Below, piece by piece: positions 7,506 to 15,141 of a stretch of 21,334 nt of DNA. The stretch is from JANLQX01 sp043775075 (GTDB taxonomy: Bacteria > Actinomycetota > Acidimicrobiia > Acidimicrobiales > JANYDT01). The notes beneath the pieces are model-generated. The model worked only from the letters and a program-made list of their open reading frames with translations, was not told where the DNA came from and did no database searches. Location: assembly GCA_043775075.1 (NCBI GenBank), contig JAYVSS010000271.1:1-21334 (forward strand), written 5' to 3'. How positions within the stretch are numbered: position 1 is the stretch's first letter; every line of letters begins with the position of its first letter. The position numbers and the translations under genes were made by a program.

Positions 7506-7584
7506 CAAGTGTGAAATGTGCGCGTCAATGTGTGCGCTCAGAGGGCCACTGAAACCACACTTTGAAGCACACATTTCACACTTG
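7506..7584 (+). repeat. Inverted-repeat cluster with two competing hairpins between meaB and the enoyl-CoA hydratase gene
   Basis: A perfect 15-bp inverted repeat (CAAGTGTGAAATGTG at 7506-7520, CACATTTCACACTTG at 7570-7584) encloses 49 nt. Inside it, AATGTGTGC (7527-7535) is complementary to GCACACATT (7567-7575), which overlaps the outer right arm, so only one hairpin can form at a time. CACACTT also occurs twice (7556-7562, 7577-7583). There is no T-tract after the stem, so it is not an obvious intrinsic terminator. An operator cluster, RNA switch or remnant of a small repeat element are all possible. Confidence 0.8.
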
Positions 7585-7634
7585 AGATGATGGATGGGCA
7601 GATGTGATGTCGACGGGGCTTCCCATCTGGTCGG

Positions 7635-7640
7635 TAGGGT
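7635..7640 (+). promoter_or_regulatory. -10 element of the enoyl-CoA hydratase gene
   Basis: TAGGGT in GGTAGGGT ends 6 nt before the ATG at 7647. The TCGGGG between could also act as a weak ribosome site, but the spacing fits a leaderless start. The alternative-hairpin repeat lies 50 bp upstream. Confidence 0.45.
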
Positions 7641-7646
7641 CGGGGC

Positions 7647-8465
7647 ATGACTGATGCTGCCGACGCCGTAGTTGCTGTGCCCGCCCCGCTGGTTCGCCTT
7701 GAGCACCACGTGGGAACGTCCGGAGAACGGGTGGCGATTGTCCGTCTCGACCGACCGAAGGTGAACGCTATTTCGCCTGAGCTGACCGACGATCTGATGG
7801 CGTGCGTGCGAGCGATCAACGCCGACCTTCCCGGCGCCGTGGTGGTCTACGGAGGCCCGAAGATTTTCGCCGCTGGGGCCGATATCGCTCGCTTCGGTGG
7901 ACCAGACGAGGCTCGAATCATCGGAGCGGCGCTGCGCTCAACGTTCGACGCGCTGGCGGCGATACCGCGTATGGTGATTGCCGCCGTGGCCGGTTACGCC
8001 TTGGGCGGGGGCTGCGAACTTTCGCTGGCCTGCGACGTGCGCTTGGCCGCCGAATCGGCGGTGTTCGGGCAGCCAGAAATTTTGCTCGGAATCATCCCCG
8101 GAGCCGGGGGAACGCAGCGGTTGGCCCGGCTCGTCGGTCCGGCCAAAGCGAAGGACATCTGTCTTTCCGGACGCCAGATCAAGGCTGACGAAGCGTTGCG
8201 AATCGGACTGGCCGATCGAGTGGTTCCGACTGAAGCCGTGCTCGACGAAGCGCTTGCCTGGGCCTGTGAATTCGCTCGCGGCCCCGTGAGCGTGCAGGGC
8301 TACGCCAAGCGGGCCATTGATGGCGGTCTCAATGGCTCGCTGGCCGACGGTCTTACCCTCGAGCAGGACATGTTCGTCGCAGCGTTTCGTACCGCCGATG
8401 CCCCGATTGGGATCAAGAGCTTTTTAGAAAACGGCCCGGGAAAAGCGGCGTTTACGGGGCGGTAG
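7647..8465 (+). CDS. Enoyl-CoA hydratase/isomerase family protein
   Basis: A 272-residue crotonase-fold enzyme, probably adding water across 2,3-enoyl-CoA in fatty-acid or branched-chain acyl-CoA oxidation. Both catalytic glutamates of true hydratases are present: Glu124 in GGGCELSLACD and Glu144 in GQPEILLGIIPGAGG. The oxyanion-hole segments are AAGADI (75-80) and GYALGGG (116-122). The C-terminal FLENGPGKAAFTGR is the usual lid end. The extra ~13 residues before the first strand are slightly longer than average. The ATG has a -10 box 6 nt upstream. The stop codon lies inside the first copy of a 39-bp direct repeat shared with the convergent NADH dehydrogenase gene. Confidence 0.92.
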   Translation: MTDAADAVVAVPAPLVRLEHHVGTSGERVAIVRLDRPKVNAISPELTDDLMACVRAINADLPGAVVVYGGPKIFAAGADIARFGGPDEARIIGAALRSTFDALAAIPRMVIAAVAGYALGGGCELSLACDVRLAAESAVFGQPEILLGIIPGAGGTQRLARLVGPAKAKDICLSGRQIKADEALRIGLADRVVPTEAVLDEALAWACEFARGPVSVQGYAKRAIDGGLNGSLADGLTLEQDMFVAAFRTADAPIGIKSFLENGPGKAAFTGR

Positions 8466-8536
8466 TGGGTGGGTTGGTGGGGCGCGGACTTGAGCGGAGC
8501 GGCGTTTACGGGGCGGTAGTGGGTGGGTTGGTGGGG
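8444..8536. repeat. 54-bp-period tandem duplication spanning the convergent stop codons, each copy with a G-quadruplex motif
   Basis: A 39-bp sequence occurs identically at 8444-8482 and 8498-8536, separated by 15 bp. Copy 1 contains the hydratase stop (TAG 8463-8465). Copy 2 contains the NADH dehydrogenase stop (TAA on minus, 8506-8508). Each copy carries G-runs GGGG-N7-GGG-N1-GGG-N5-GGGG on the plus strand (8456-8482 and 8510-8536), matching the canonical G3+N1-7 quadruplex pattern. Confidence 0.93.
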
Positions 8537-9765
8537 ATGATGCGTGAGCCGCGATCGAAGGTCACATAGTTCCACGCCCAGTTCACGAGCACGTTGGCGC
8601 GATTTCGAAAGCCCATCAGATAGACGATGTGCAAGCCGAGCCAGGCGAACCAGCCGATGACACCGTGCAGCTTTAGTCCGCTCGGAAATTCGGTCACCCC
8701 ATGGTGGCGACCAATCGTCGCCATAGAACCCTTGTCGTGGTAGCGAAAGGTGGTTCGAGGAGAGCCGGTGAGGGAGGCGATGATCTGAGTGGCCACGTGC
8801 TTTCCCCCCTGGATCGCCGGTTGGGCGACCTGAGGAAGCGGCGTCCCGCTGTCCGTCGGTGACGACGCGATGTCGCCGATACCGAAGACTTCGGGATGAC
8901 CGGGGAGGGACAAATCGTTGAGCACCGGGATCCGCCCGCCTCGGGTGAGCTCGACACCGACCAGGGCGGCAACCGGGCTCGCAGTGACGCCGGCCGCCCA
9001 CACGATGGTCCCGGCATCGAGCCGCCGGCCATCGGCCAACACCACCGTGCCCGGCTCCACGTGGTCCACGCTTACGCCGACTTCAACTCGCACGCCGAGT
9101 CGCCTCAGGGCGGCTGATGCGTGGGCCGAAAGCGACGGATCGAAGGGCCCGAGTAGACGCGCCGTGCCCTCTACCAGCGTTATCGGCACGTGCCGTAGGT
9201 CGAGCTCCGGGTAGTCTTTGCGGAGCACGTGATCGATGAGTTCGCGCACTCCACCCGCAGTCTCGACCCCGGTGGGGCCACCGCCCACAATGACCACCCC
9301 AAGGTCAGGTCGGTCCGCCTCAATCGCCGCACTCGCCCGCTCGAACAGGTTGAGCAAATGGGCTCGGAGGGCGAGTGCATGATCGAGCGACTTCAACGCA
9401 AACGTGTGCTCGTCTACGCCGGAGATCCCGAACGTGGCCGACACTGTCCCCGCGGCGACGACCAGGTAATCATACGTAAGCATACGATCAGAGTCAACGG
9501 TGATTGTTTTGTGAGCAATGTCAATGGCCGTCACGCGGCCAAAGACGAAACGAGCGTTGCGAGTACGCCGCAGGATCCCGCGCACCGGAAAGCAAATGTC
9601 GTCGGCATCTAGACCAGCCGTGGCCACCTGGTAGAGCAATGGCTGGAAGGTGTGAAAGTTGTTGGAGTCCACAATCGTCACGTCCACAGGGGCGCTTCGC
9701 AGACCGTTAACCACGCGCAAGCCGCCGAACCCAGCACCAACCACCACCACAAGCGGACGAATCAT
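8506..9765 (-). CDS. ndh: Type II NADH dehydrogenase (NDH-2), NAD(P)/FAD-dependent oxidoreductase
   Basis: A 419-residue single-subunit flavoprotein that passes electrons from NADH to membrane quinone without pumping protons. FAD motif: VVVVGAGFGG (6-15). NADH motif: VVIVGGGPTGVETAG (157-171). Second FAD-contact motif: VFGIGDIA (293-300). Quinone-site segment: PQVAQPAIQGG (311-321). A hydrophobic segment at 368-386 (WFAWLGLHIVYLMGF) is the expected C-terminal membrane anchor. FQPLLYQVATAGLD (40-53) is a family hallmark. I chose ATG 9765, since GTGGGGG precedes it as a ribosome site and the FAD strand starts right after; GTG 9774 is possible. It lies 45 bp after alkB on the same strand. Its 3' end was reshaped by the 54-bp duplication. 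Confidence 0.92.
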   Translation of the reverse strand: MIRPLVVVVGAGFGGLRVVNGLRSAPVDVTIVDSNNFHTFQPLLYQVATAGLDADDICFPVRGILRRTRNARFVFGRVTAIDIAHKTITVDSDRMLTYDYLVVAAGTVSATFGISGVDEHTFALKSLDHALALRAHLLNLFERASAAIEADRPDLGVVIVGGGPTGVETAGGVRELIDHVLRKDYPELDLRHVPITLVEGTARLLGPFDPSLSAHASAALRRLGVRVEVGVSVDHVEPGTVVLADGRRLDAGTIVWAAGVTASPVAALVGVELTRGGRIPVLNDLSLPGHPEVFGIGDIASSPTDSGTPLPQVAQPAIQGGKHVATQIIASLTGSPRTTFRYHDKGSMATIGRHHGVTEFPSGLKLHGVIGWFAWLGLHIVYLMGFRNRANVLVNWAWNYVTFDRGSRIIPTNPPTTAP

Positions 9766-9810
9766 GGCCCCCACTCTTCTCGACCCACGTTCGCTACCGT
9801 GAGGATTGGC

Positions 9811-10452
9811 CTACGCCAGCCCGGTGCGCCGGAGCGTGATGTTCCATCGGGATTCGTTGGCTTCTAGGGAATCAGCGGCTGTTCCCGGGAGTGTCTTGGT
9901 GATGCCGTGGAAGGCGAGTCGGGACGGTCCGCTGAAAACAAACAGGTCGCCGGATCGCAACTCGATGTCGGTATACGGCCGGTTCCGATTGGCGGTGTTT
10001 CCGAAGCGGAAGACGGCGCTGTTGCCGAGGCTGATTGACACCACCGGCGCATCGCAACGCTCTTCTTTGTCCTGATGCATACCCATGTGAGCGGCCGAGT
10101 CGTAATAGTTGATGAGCGCGGCGTCGGCGTCGAACGGTTCCGCCGATGGGCCGAGGGCGTCGATCACTGCTTGGCGGCCGAGCTCGACGAGTGACCGTGG
10201 CATGGGTTGTACGGGGGACCCGTCCACGTCCTCGGCGAACCGGCTGTACCGGTAGGGAAGCCAATGCCAACCCAAGCACATCGTCTTGACCGACATGACC
10301 CCGTTTCGAACCTTGATGGCCCTCAGTCTCGGCGGTTTGGCCCACCTCGCACAGTCGTTCAGGAGGGCACGTTGCTCGTCCACGCTGAGCCAACCGGAGA
10401 CATGCACGGCCCCGGGGGCGATTTCGCGTCGCCCTCGATCGAATAGCTCCAC
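9811..10452 (-). CDS. alkB: AlkB-like 2-oxoglutarate/Fe(II)-dependent DNA repair dioxygenase
   Basis: A 213-residue protein of normal AlkB length. It would oxidatively remove methyl groups from 1-methyladenine and 3-methylcytosine in DNA or RNA. Fe(II) ligands are His126 and Asp128 in MGMHQDKEE and His182 in RLAFHGI. The preceding INYYDS (114-119) matches the AlkB N-x-Y motif, and Arg202/Arg208 in SRWNITLRRTG match the 2-oxoglutarate-binding arginines. The GTG start at 10452 lies 10 bp after the glgP stop on the same strand, so it is very likely co-transcribed with glycogen phosphorylase, an unexpected partner. No separate promoter is visible in the gap. Confidence 0.93.
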   Translation of the reverse strand: MELFDRGRREIAPGAVHVSGWLSVDEQRALLNDCARWAKPPRLRAIKVRNGVMSVKTMCLGWHWLPYRYSRFAEDVDGSPVQPMPRSLVELGRQAVIDALGPSAEPFDADAALINYYDSAAHMGMHQDKEERCDAPVVSISLGNSAVFRFGNTANRNRPYTDIELRSGDLFVFSGPSRLAFHGITKTLPGTAADSLEANESRWNITLRRTGLA

Positions 10453-10462
10453 TCGGGCGGTG

Positions 10463-13063
10463 CTAGCCGGCCCAGCTCACGCAGCCGAGCTCGGCCCACG
10501 ACGCCAGGTGCGGATGCGAGGCGACGACGCGGACGGCGAAGCCGTAACGACCGGGAGAGGCGCATGGCCATTCGGCTGTCCATTCGCCGCCCGCATCGCT
10601 CGACATCGCCACAACCGATGTCGCGGTCAACTCGTCGTTCAGGCCGACCGCGCCGTGGACCAGTTCGACGGCGACGTCGGCGGAGGTGAGGGAACCCAGT
10701 TCTATATGTGCGCGTACGGTTCGCGAGGAGCCGACGTCGGCCACGTCCGGCCCGTCCACGGTGACCGCCGCAACTTGCACTCCGCCCCACGCGGAGCGCA
10801 CTGCATTTTTCCAAGCAGTGAGCGCGCGTGCTTCTGCGAGCGCGGCGTCTGTGCCATCGAGCGCGGCGGCCCGCCGAGCGGCTGGTTCGTAGAGATCGGT
10901 GGTGTAGTCCTTCACCATGCGGCCCGCCGGCATGAGGTGGCCGAGGGTGGCCAGCGAGGTCTTCAACTTGTAGACCCAGCGGCGCGGCAACACGCCGTCG
11001 GGACGGTCGTAGAACAACGGCACGACGTCTCGCTCGAGCGTTTCAAACAGGGCATTGGCTTCGAGCCGATCGCGCTCATCGAGCGAGCCAGCCGCTTCGG
11101 CCGAAGGAATCGCCCAGCCGTTTGCCGGGCGTTCGCCGGAAGCAGGCACGTACCATTCGTCCCACCAGCCGTCCAGCACAGACAGATTGAGGGCGCCGTT
11201 GAGCGTGGCCTTTTCTCCGCTGGTTCCACATGCCTCCATGGGCCGACGAGGATTATTGAGCCACACGTCGCAACCCTGGTAGAGCTGGCGGGCGACGCCG
11301 ATGTCGTAGTTCTCCACGAACGCAATGCGATGGCGAACGGCGGGGTCGGCGGCGAAACCGATGATCTGCTTGATGAGTTCCTTCCCCAGTTGGTCGGCCG
11401 GATGGGCCGTGCCGGCGAAGACCAACTGCATCGGTCGATCGGGATCAAGCAGAAGGCGCTTCAGGCGATCGGGGTCCGACAACAACAGCGTGGATCGCTT
11501 GTACGTGGCGAAGCGCCGGGCGAAGCCGATCGTAAGTACACGTGGATCTAGGGCACGGTCGGTCCACGACAACTCCGCACCGGCGAGACCCCGCGATTCT
11601 CCGGCCAGCCGCAAGCGGTCACGAATGAACGAAATCATGCGCGACCTGCTCTCGTCTCGGGCTCGCCACAGCACATCGTCGGGGCAATCATGGATTCTTT
11701 GCCAACGATCGGCGCCTGCTTCGGGCCATTCGGGGAGCACGTAGCGGCTGAAAAGTTCGTCCATCTGCGCTGAGGTCCATGTGCGGGCGTGCACCCCGTT
11801 GGTGATTGAGCCGATGGGCACTTCCTCGGCCGGCACATTGGGCCACAGACCCGAAAACATCTGCCTACTAACTGCTCCGTGTAGTTTCGAAACACCGTTC
11901 GCCTGCCCGGCGAGGCGCAGGCCCATGACTGCCATGTTGAAGGGTGCGTCGTTACCCGCATCGGGCTCGTGACCCAGGCTCATGAGGCGGTCAAACGAGA
12001 TGCCGACAGACTCGGCGTAGCGGGCAAAGTACTTTTCCATCAACGGACGGGGGAAGCGGTCGATCCCTGCGGGCACGGGGGTGTGAGTGGTGAACACCGT
12101 TCCCGCCCGCGCCGCCTCAATTGCTTCATCAAAGGACAGTCCACGATCCTGTACGAGCTCGCGAATGCGCTCCAGGCCGAGGAACCCGGCGTGGCCCTCG
12201 TTGGTATGGAAGACCTGTGTGGTCACACCGATCGCACGGAGCGCCTTGACGCCGCCCATGCCGAGCACGATTTCCTGACGCATCCGGTGTTCTTCTCCGC
12301 CGCCGTAGAGACGATCGGTGATCGCTCGGCCATCGAAATCGTTCTCCTCGATGTCGGTGTCCAGCAAATACAGGGTGATCCGACCGACCTGTGCCCGCCA
12401 CACTCGAGCGATGACCTGGCCGTCGCCGAGGGGAATGGTGATCCGAACTTCCGGGGCATCGCCGTTGGCGGCGGGATGGGCGGCGTGGCCGTTCGACGCT
12501 CGTCCGACCCGCATCGGGGTGATCGCCATCAGGTGGGGCTCAAGCACCGGATAGGACTCAAGTTGGTACCCGTCGGGGCTGAAAGACTGCTGGAAGTAAC
12601 CCATCCGGTAAAACAAACCGATGCCGGTCAGGGGTAAATTGAGCGCGCTGGCGGCCTTGAGGTGGTCCCCGGCAAGCACCCCGAGGCCCCCGGAGTACTG
12701 CGGCAGGGCTTCGGAAATACCAAACTCCGGACTGAAGTATGCAACCGCTTTCAGAGGCGTCTCGCCCCGGAGCTGGAGCCAGCCGGGTGAATCCAGGTAC
12801 CGATGGAGGTCATCGCGCATCTCGTCGAGGAAGGCCATGAACGACGGATCGGCGCTCAATTCCTCCAGCCGAGAGACCGGCACGGAGGCGAGAAGGCGCA
12901 CCGGATCGCGACGCACCTGCTCCCAAATTTCCGGTTCTACCCAGCGAAACAGCCGTCGAGCCCGGTCATCCCAGGACCAGCGGAGGTTATTCGCCAATTC
13001 GCCGAGCGCCGCCAGGTTCTCGGGGAGCTGCGTGCGGACCGTGACACTGCGGTATGCCTTCAC
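10463..13063 (-). CDS. glgP: Alpha-glucan (glycogen) phosphorylase, Thermus/actinobacterial type
   Basis: An 866-residue PLP enzyme releasing glucose-1-phosphate from the non-reducing ends of glycogen. Residues ~10-110 are the N-terminal DUF3417-like region (NLRWSWDDRARRLFRW). The catalytic core follows, with YFSPEFGISEALPQYSGGLG (~109-128), HTNEGHAGFL, TTHTPVPAGIDRF and GFARRFATYKRS. The PLP-binding lysine is probably Lys618 in EACGTSGEKATLNG. The ~110 C-terminal residues form the beta-rich tail usual for this type. A low-complexity insertion (RASNGHAAHPAANGDAP) is near residue 190. GTG 13063 is preceded by TAGCCT at 7 nt, so a leaderless start is likely. Divergent from glgB across a 144-bp region holding a LacI-type operator. 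Confidence 0.95.
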   Translation of the reverse strand: MKAYRSVTVRTQLPENLAALGELANNLRWSWDDRARRLFRWVEPEIWEQVRRDPVRLLASVPVSRLEELSADPSFMAFLDEMRDDLHRYLDSPGWLQLRGETPLKAVAYFSPEFGISEALPQYSGGLGVLAGDHLKAASALNLPLTGIGLFYRMGYFQQSFSPDGYQLESYPVLEPHLMAITPMRVGRASNGHAAHPAANGDAPEVRITIPLGDGQVIARVWRAQVGRITLYLLDTDIEENDFDGRAITDRLYGGGEEHRMRQEIVLGMGGVKALRAIGVTTQVFHTNEGHAGFLGLERIRELVQDRGLSFDEAIEAARAGTVFTTHTPVPAGIDRFPRPLMEKYFARYAESVGISFDRLMSLGHEPDAGNDAPFNMAVMGLRLAGQANGVSKLHGAVSRQMFSGLWPNVPAEEVPIGSITNGVHARTWTSAQMDELFSRYVLPEWPEAGADRWQRIHDCPDDVLWRARDESRSRMISFIRDRLRLAGESRGLAGAELSWTDRALDPRVLTIGFARRFATYKRSTLLLSDPDRLKRLLLDPDRPMQLVFAGTAHPADQLGKELIKQIIGFAADPAVRHRIAFVENYDIGVARQLYQGCDVWLNNPRRPMEACGTSGEKATLNGALNLSVLDGWWDEWYVPASGERPANGWAIPSAEAAGSLDERDRLEANALFETLERDVVPLFYDRPDGVLPRRWVYKLKTSLATLGHLMPAGRMVKDYTTDLYEPAARRAAALDGTDAALAEARALTAWKNAVRSAWGGVQVAAVTVDGPDVADVGSSRTVRAHIELGSLTSADVAVELVHGAVGLNDELTATSVVAMSSDAGGEWTAEWPCASPGRYGFAVRVVASHPHLASWAELGCVSWAG
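12740..12753. promoter_or_regulatory. Second LacI/GalR-type operator match, inside glgP
   Basis: TGCAACCGCTTTCA matches the degenerate consensus TGNAANCGNTTNCA at all ten fixed positions, though its arms are less symmetrical than the intergenic site. It lies in glgP codons 104-108, and its centre is 399 bp from the centre of the intergenic operator. Such spacing could allow looping by a tetrameric repressor. Because it is within coding sequence it may be chance. Confidence 0.35.
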
Positions 13064-13070
13064 GCCGTTC

Positions 13071-13076
13071 AGGCTA
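13071..13076 (-). promoter_or_regulatory. -10 element of glgP
   Basis: On the minus strand this reads TAGCCT in GGTAGCCT and ends 7 nt before the GTG at 13063, the leaderless geometry. It supports the GTG start. Confidence 0.55.
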
Positions 13077-13138
13077 CCGAACCAGCAGCCGAGCGCAACA
13101 CCCTTGGTGGCGTTTGCCGCTCATTTCCCCGGCACTCA

Positions 13139-13152
13139 TGAAACCGCTTTCA
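13139..13152. promoter_or_regulatory. LacI/GalR-family operator between glgP and glgB
   Basis: TGAAACCGCTTTCA is an inverted repeat with a central CpG and matches TGNAANCGNTTNCA perfectly. Operators of this form are bound by LacI/GalR-family regulators (CcpA, GalR, MalR and similar). The site sits between the divergent glgP and glgB promoters: 42 bp before the glgB -10 box and 62 bp beyond the glgP -10 box. It could control both. No LacI-family gene is in the window. Confidence 0.55.
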
Positions 13153-13194
13153 ACGCCGACCCCCGATCACCCGTCGAAAACGTTGTCATCCCGA

Positions 13195-13200
13195 TAGCGT
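13195..13200 (+). promoter_or_regulatory. -10 element of glgB; decides its start codon
   Basis: TAGCGT in GATAGCGT ends 7 nt before GTG 13208. An in-frame GTG at 13199 overlaps the box itself, so it could not begin the mRNA. The annotated start is therefore 13208. Confidence 0.5.
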
Positions 13201-13207
13201 GCTCATC

Positions 13208-15082
13208 GTGCCAAGCAATGCCGACCCCCGCTGGGGCGAAATCGATCGCTACCTCTTCAACGAGGGCCGCCATCTTCGTCTGTGGAAACACCTCGGTAGC
13301 CACGTCGGGGAACACGAAGGGGAGGCCGGCGTGTGGTTTGCCGTTTGGGCTCCGTCGGCGACCAGCGTGTCCGTGGTGGGCGACTTCAACGACTTTGCTC
13401 CGGGCCGCCATCAGATGGTTTCCCTCGGTTCGACGGGCGTCTGGTCGTGCTTCGTCGGCGGGGCCGTCGTCGGCCAGTGTTACAAGTTTGCCGTGACCGG
13501 GCCGAATGGCCGGACGGTGGAGAAGGCCGACCCCATGGCTCGGGCCACCGAGGTTCCGCCCCGCACGGCGAGCGTTATCGAACAATCGTCGTACGAGTGG
13601 AACGACAGTGATTGGATCGGTCGCCGCACGTCGGTAAATCCGTGGCGTTCACAGATGTCGATCTACGAGGTGCATCTCGGTTCGTGGCGGGGACCGCGTC
13701 ACTACGTGGAATTGGCCGAGGAACTGGCCGCCCACGTGAAGGATCTCGGGTTCACTCACGTGGAGTTGATGCCGGTCGCCGAGCATCCATTCGGCGGATC
13801 GTGGGGGTATCAGGTCACCGGATATTACGCCCCCACCTCGCGCTTTGGTTCACCCGACGAGTTCCGTCACTTCGTGGACATCCTCCATAACCATGGCATT
13901 GGCGTGATCGTTGATTGGGTGCCGGCCCACTTCCCGAAAGACGAGTGGGCGTTGGCTCGCTTCGATGGCACGGCGTTGTACGAGCACGCCGATCCGCGCC
14001 AGGGGGAACATCCCGACTGGGGCACCCTGGTGTTTAACGTGGGACGCAACGAGGTCCGAAATTTCCTCGTAGCTAATGCGCTGTATTGGCTTGAAGAGAT
14101 GCATATTGACGGACTCCGCATTGATGCAGTGGCTTCGATGCTTTATCTGGACTATTCACGTAAAGAGGGCGAGTGGATTCCGAATGAACATGGGGGACGA
14201 GAGAACCTCGAATCGGTCTATTTCTTGCGTGAATTGAATACTGTGGTGCATGCCGAGGTGCCCGGAGTCTTGGTGATTGCAGAAGAGTCCACGGCGTGGC
14301 CGTCGGTGTCGCGCCCGGTCGAAGCTGGCGGTCTGGGCTTCGGGTTCAAGTGGAACATGGGTTGGATGCACGACACTCTGGAGTACTTCGCCCGGGATCC
14401 GTTTCATCGCCAGCATCACCACCACGGCCTGACATTCGGTCTGCTCTATGCCTTCACCGAAAACTTTGTTCTGCCTCTGAGTCACGACGAAGTTGTGCAC
14501 GGCAAGGGTTCGTTGATTGGCAAGATGCCGGGTGACGATTGGCAAAAACGCGCCAATCTTCGCTCGCTCTATGCCTGGATGTGGGCTCATCCCGGCAAGC
14601 AATTGCTCTTCATGGGAGCGGAGCTCGGACAGTGGAACGAGTGGAATGCAGACGGTTCGCTTGACTGGTGGTTGTTGCAAGACCCGGGCCATGCGGGCAT
14701 TCGGGATTTGGTCCGTTCGCTGAATCAGATCCAGGCCGCTCACCCGGCGCTGTACGAACGCGATTTCGCTCCCGAGGGGTTCGGCTGGATTGTCAGCGAC
14801 GACGCGCCGGCCAACGTGTTTGCCTTTGTCCGGTGGCCCGGTGACTCCGGGGCGAACGGTGCGGGACCGGTCGTGTGCATTGCCAATCTGGCCCCGGTGG
14901 TACGGGTTGACTACCCGATCACCCTGCCCCGAGGAGGCGAATGGAAAGAACTCTGCAACACTGACGCCGCCATCTTCGGGGGAAGCGGGGCGGGCAACGG
15001 CGGCACCGTGTGGGCCGATACTCTCGGGCGGGCTACGCTCACCCTTCCTCCGCTCGGCGTGCTCCTGCTCGGCCAGGAGTAA
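13208..15082 (+). CDS. glgB: 1,4-alpha-glucan branching enzyme
   Basis: A 624-residue GH13 enzyme that cuts alpha-1,4 chains and rejoins them as alpha-1,6 branches in glycogen. Residues ~35-110 form the CBM48 module (VWAPSATSVSVVGDFNDF). The GH13 barrel shows VDWVPAHFPKD (region I), GLRIDAVASMLYLDYSR with nucleophile Asp306, VIAEES with acid/base Glu359 and LSHDEVVHGKGS with Asp427. The C-terminal ~100 residues are the beta-sandwich. At 624 residues it is the short form without the extra N1 domain found in ~730-residue GlgB proteins. Start GTG 13208 is chosen over GTG 13199 because of the -10 box. Divergent from glgP and convergent with glgX, 59 bp apart. Confidence 0.95.
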   Translation: MPSNADPRWGEIDRYLFNEGRHLRLWKHLGSHVGEHEGEAGVWFAVWAPSATSVSVVGDFNDFAPGRHQMVSLGSTGVWSCFVGGAVVGQCYKFAVTGPNGRTVEKADPMARATEVPPRTASVIEQSSYEWNDSDWIGRRTSVNPWRSQMSIYEVHLGSWRGPRHYVELAEELAAHVKDLGFTHVELMPVAEHPFGGSWGYQVTGYYAPTSRFGSPDEFRHFVDILHNHGIGVIVDWVPAHFPKDEWALARFDGTALYEHADPRQGEHPDWGTLVFNVGRNEVRNFLVANALYWLEEMHIDGLRIDAVASMLYLDYSRKEGEWIPNEHGGRENLESVYFLRELNTVVHAEVPGVLVIAEESTAWPSVSRPVEAGGLGFGFKWNMGWMHDTLEYFARDPFHRQHHHHGLTFGLLYAFTENFVLPLSHDEVVHGKGSLIGKMPGDDWQKRANLRSLYAWMWAHPGKQLLFMGAELGQWNEWNADGSLDWWLLQDPGHAGIRDLVRSLNQIQAAHPALYERDFAPEGFGWIVSDDAPANVFAFVRWPGDSGANGAGPVVCIANLAPVVRVDYPITLPRGGEWKELCNTDAAIFGGSGAGNGGTVWADTLGRATLTLPPLGVLLLGQE

Positions 15083-15141
15083 AACGCTTCAGTAGCCCCT
15101 AGCCGGCGCCAGAATGCAAAGGCCAGTAGGTCCAGCCGGGG

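Noticed and set aside
10286..11551. A 421-codon open frame on the plus strand
   Set aside because: It lies wholly antisense to alkB/glgP, whose catalytic motifs are unmistakable. Its translation is Arg/His-rich with no domain, as expected for a shadow frame in GC-rich DNA.
15064..15079. Possible further LacI-type site near the end of glgB (AAAACGCTTCAG)
   Set aside because: Only the AANCGNTT core fits. The outer TG and CA positions are wrong, and the site is at a 3' end.
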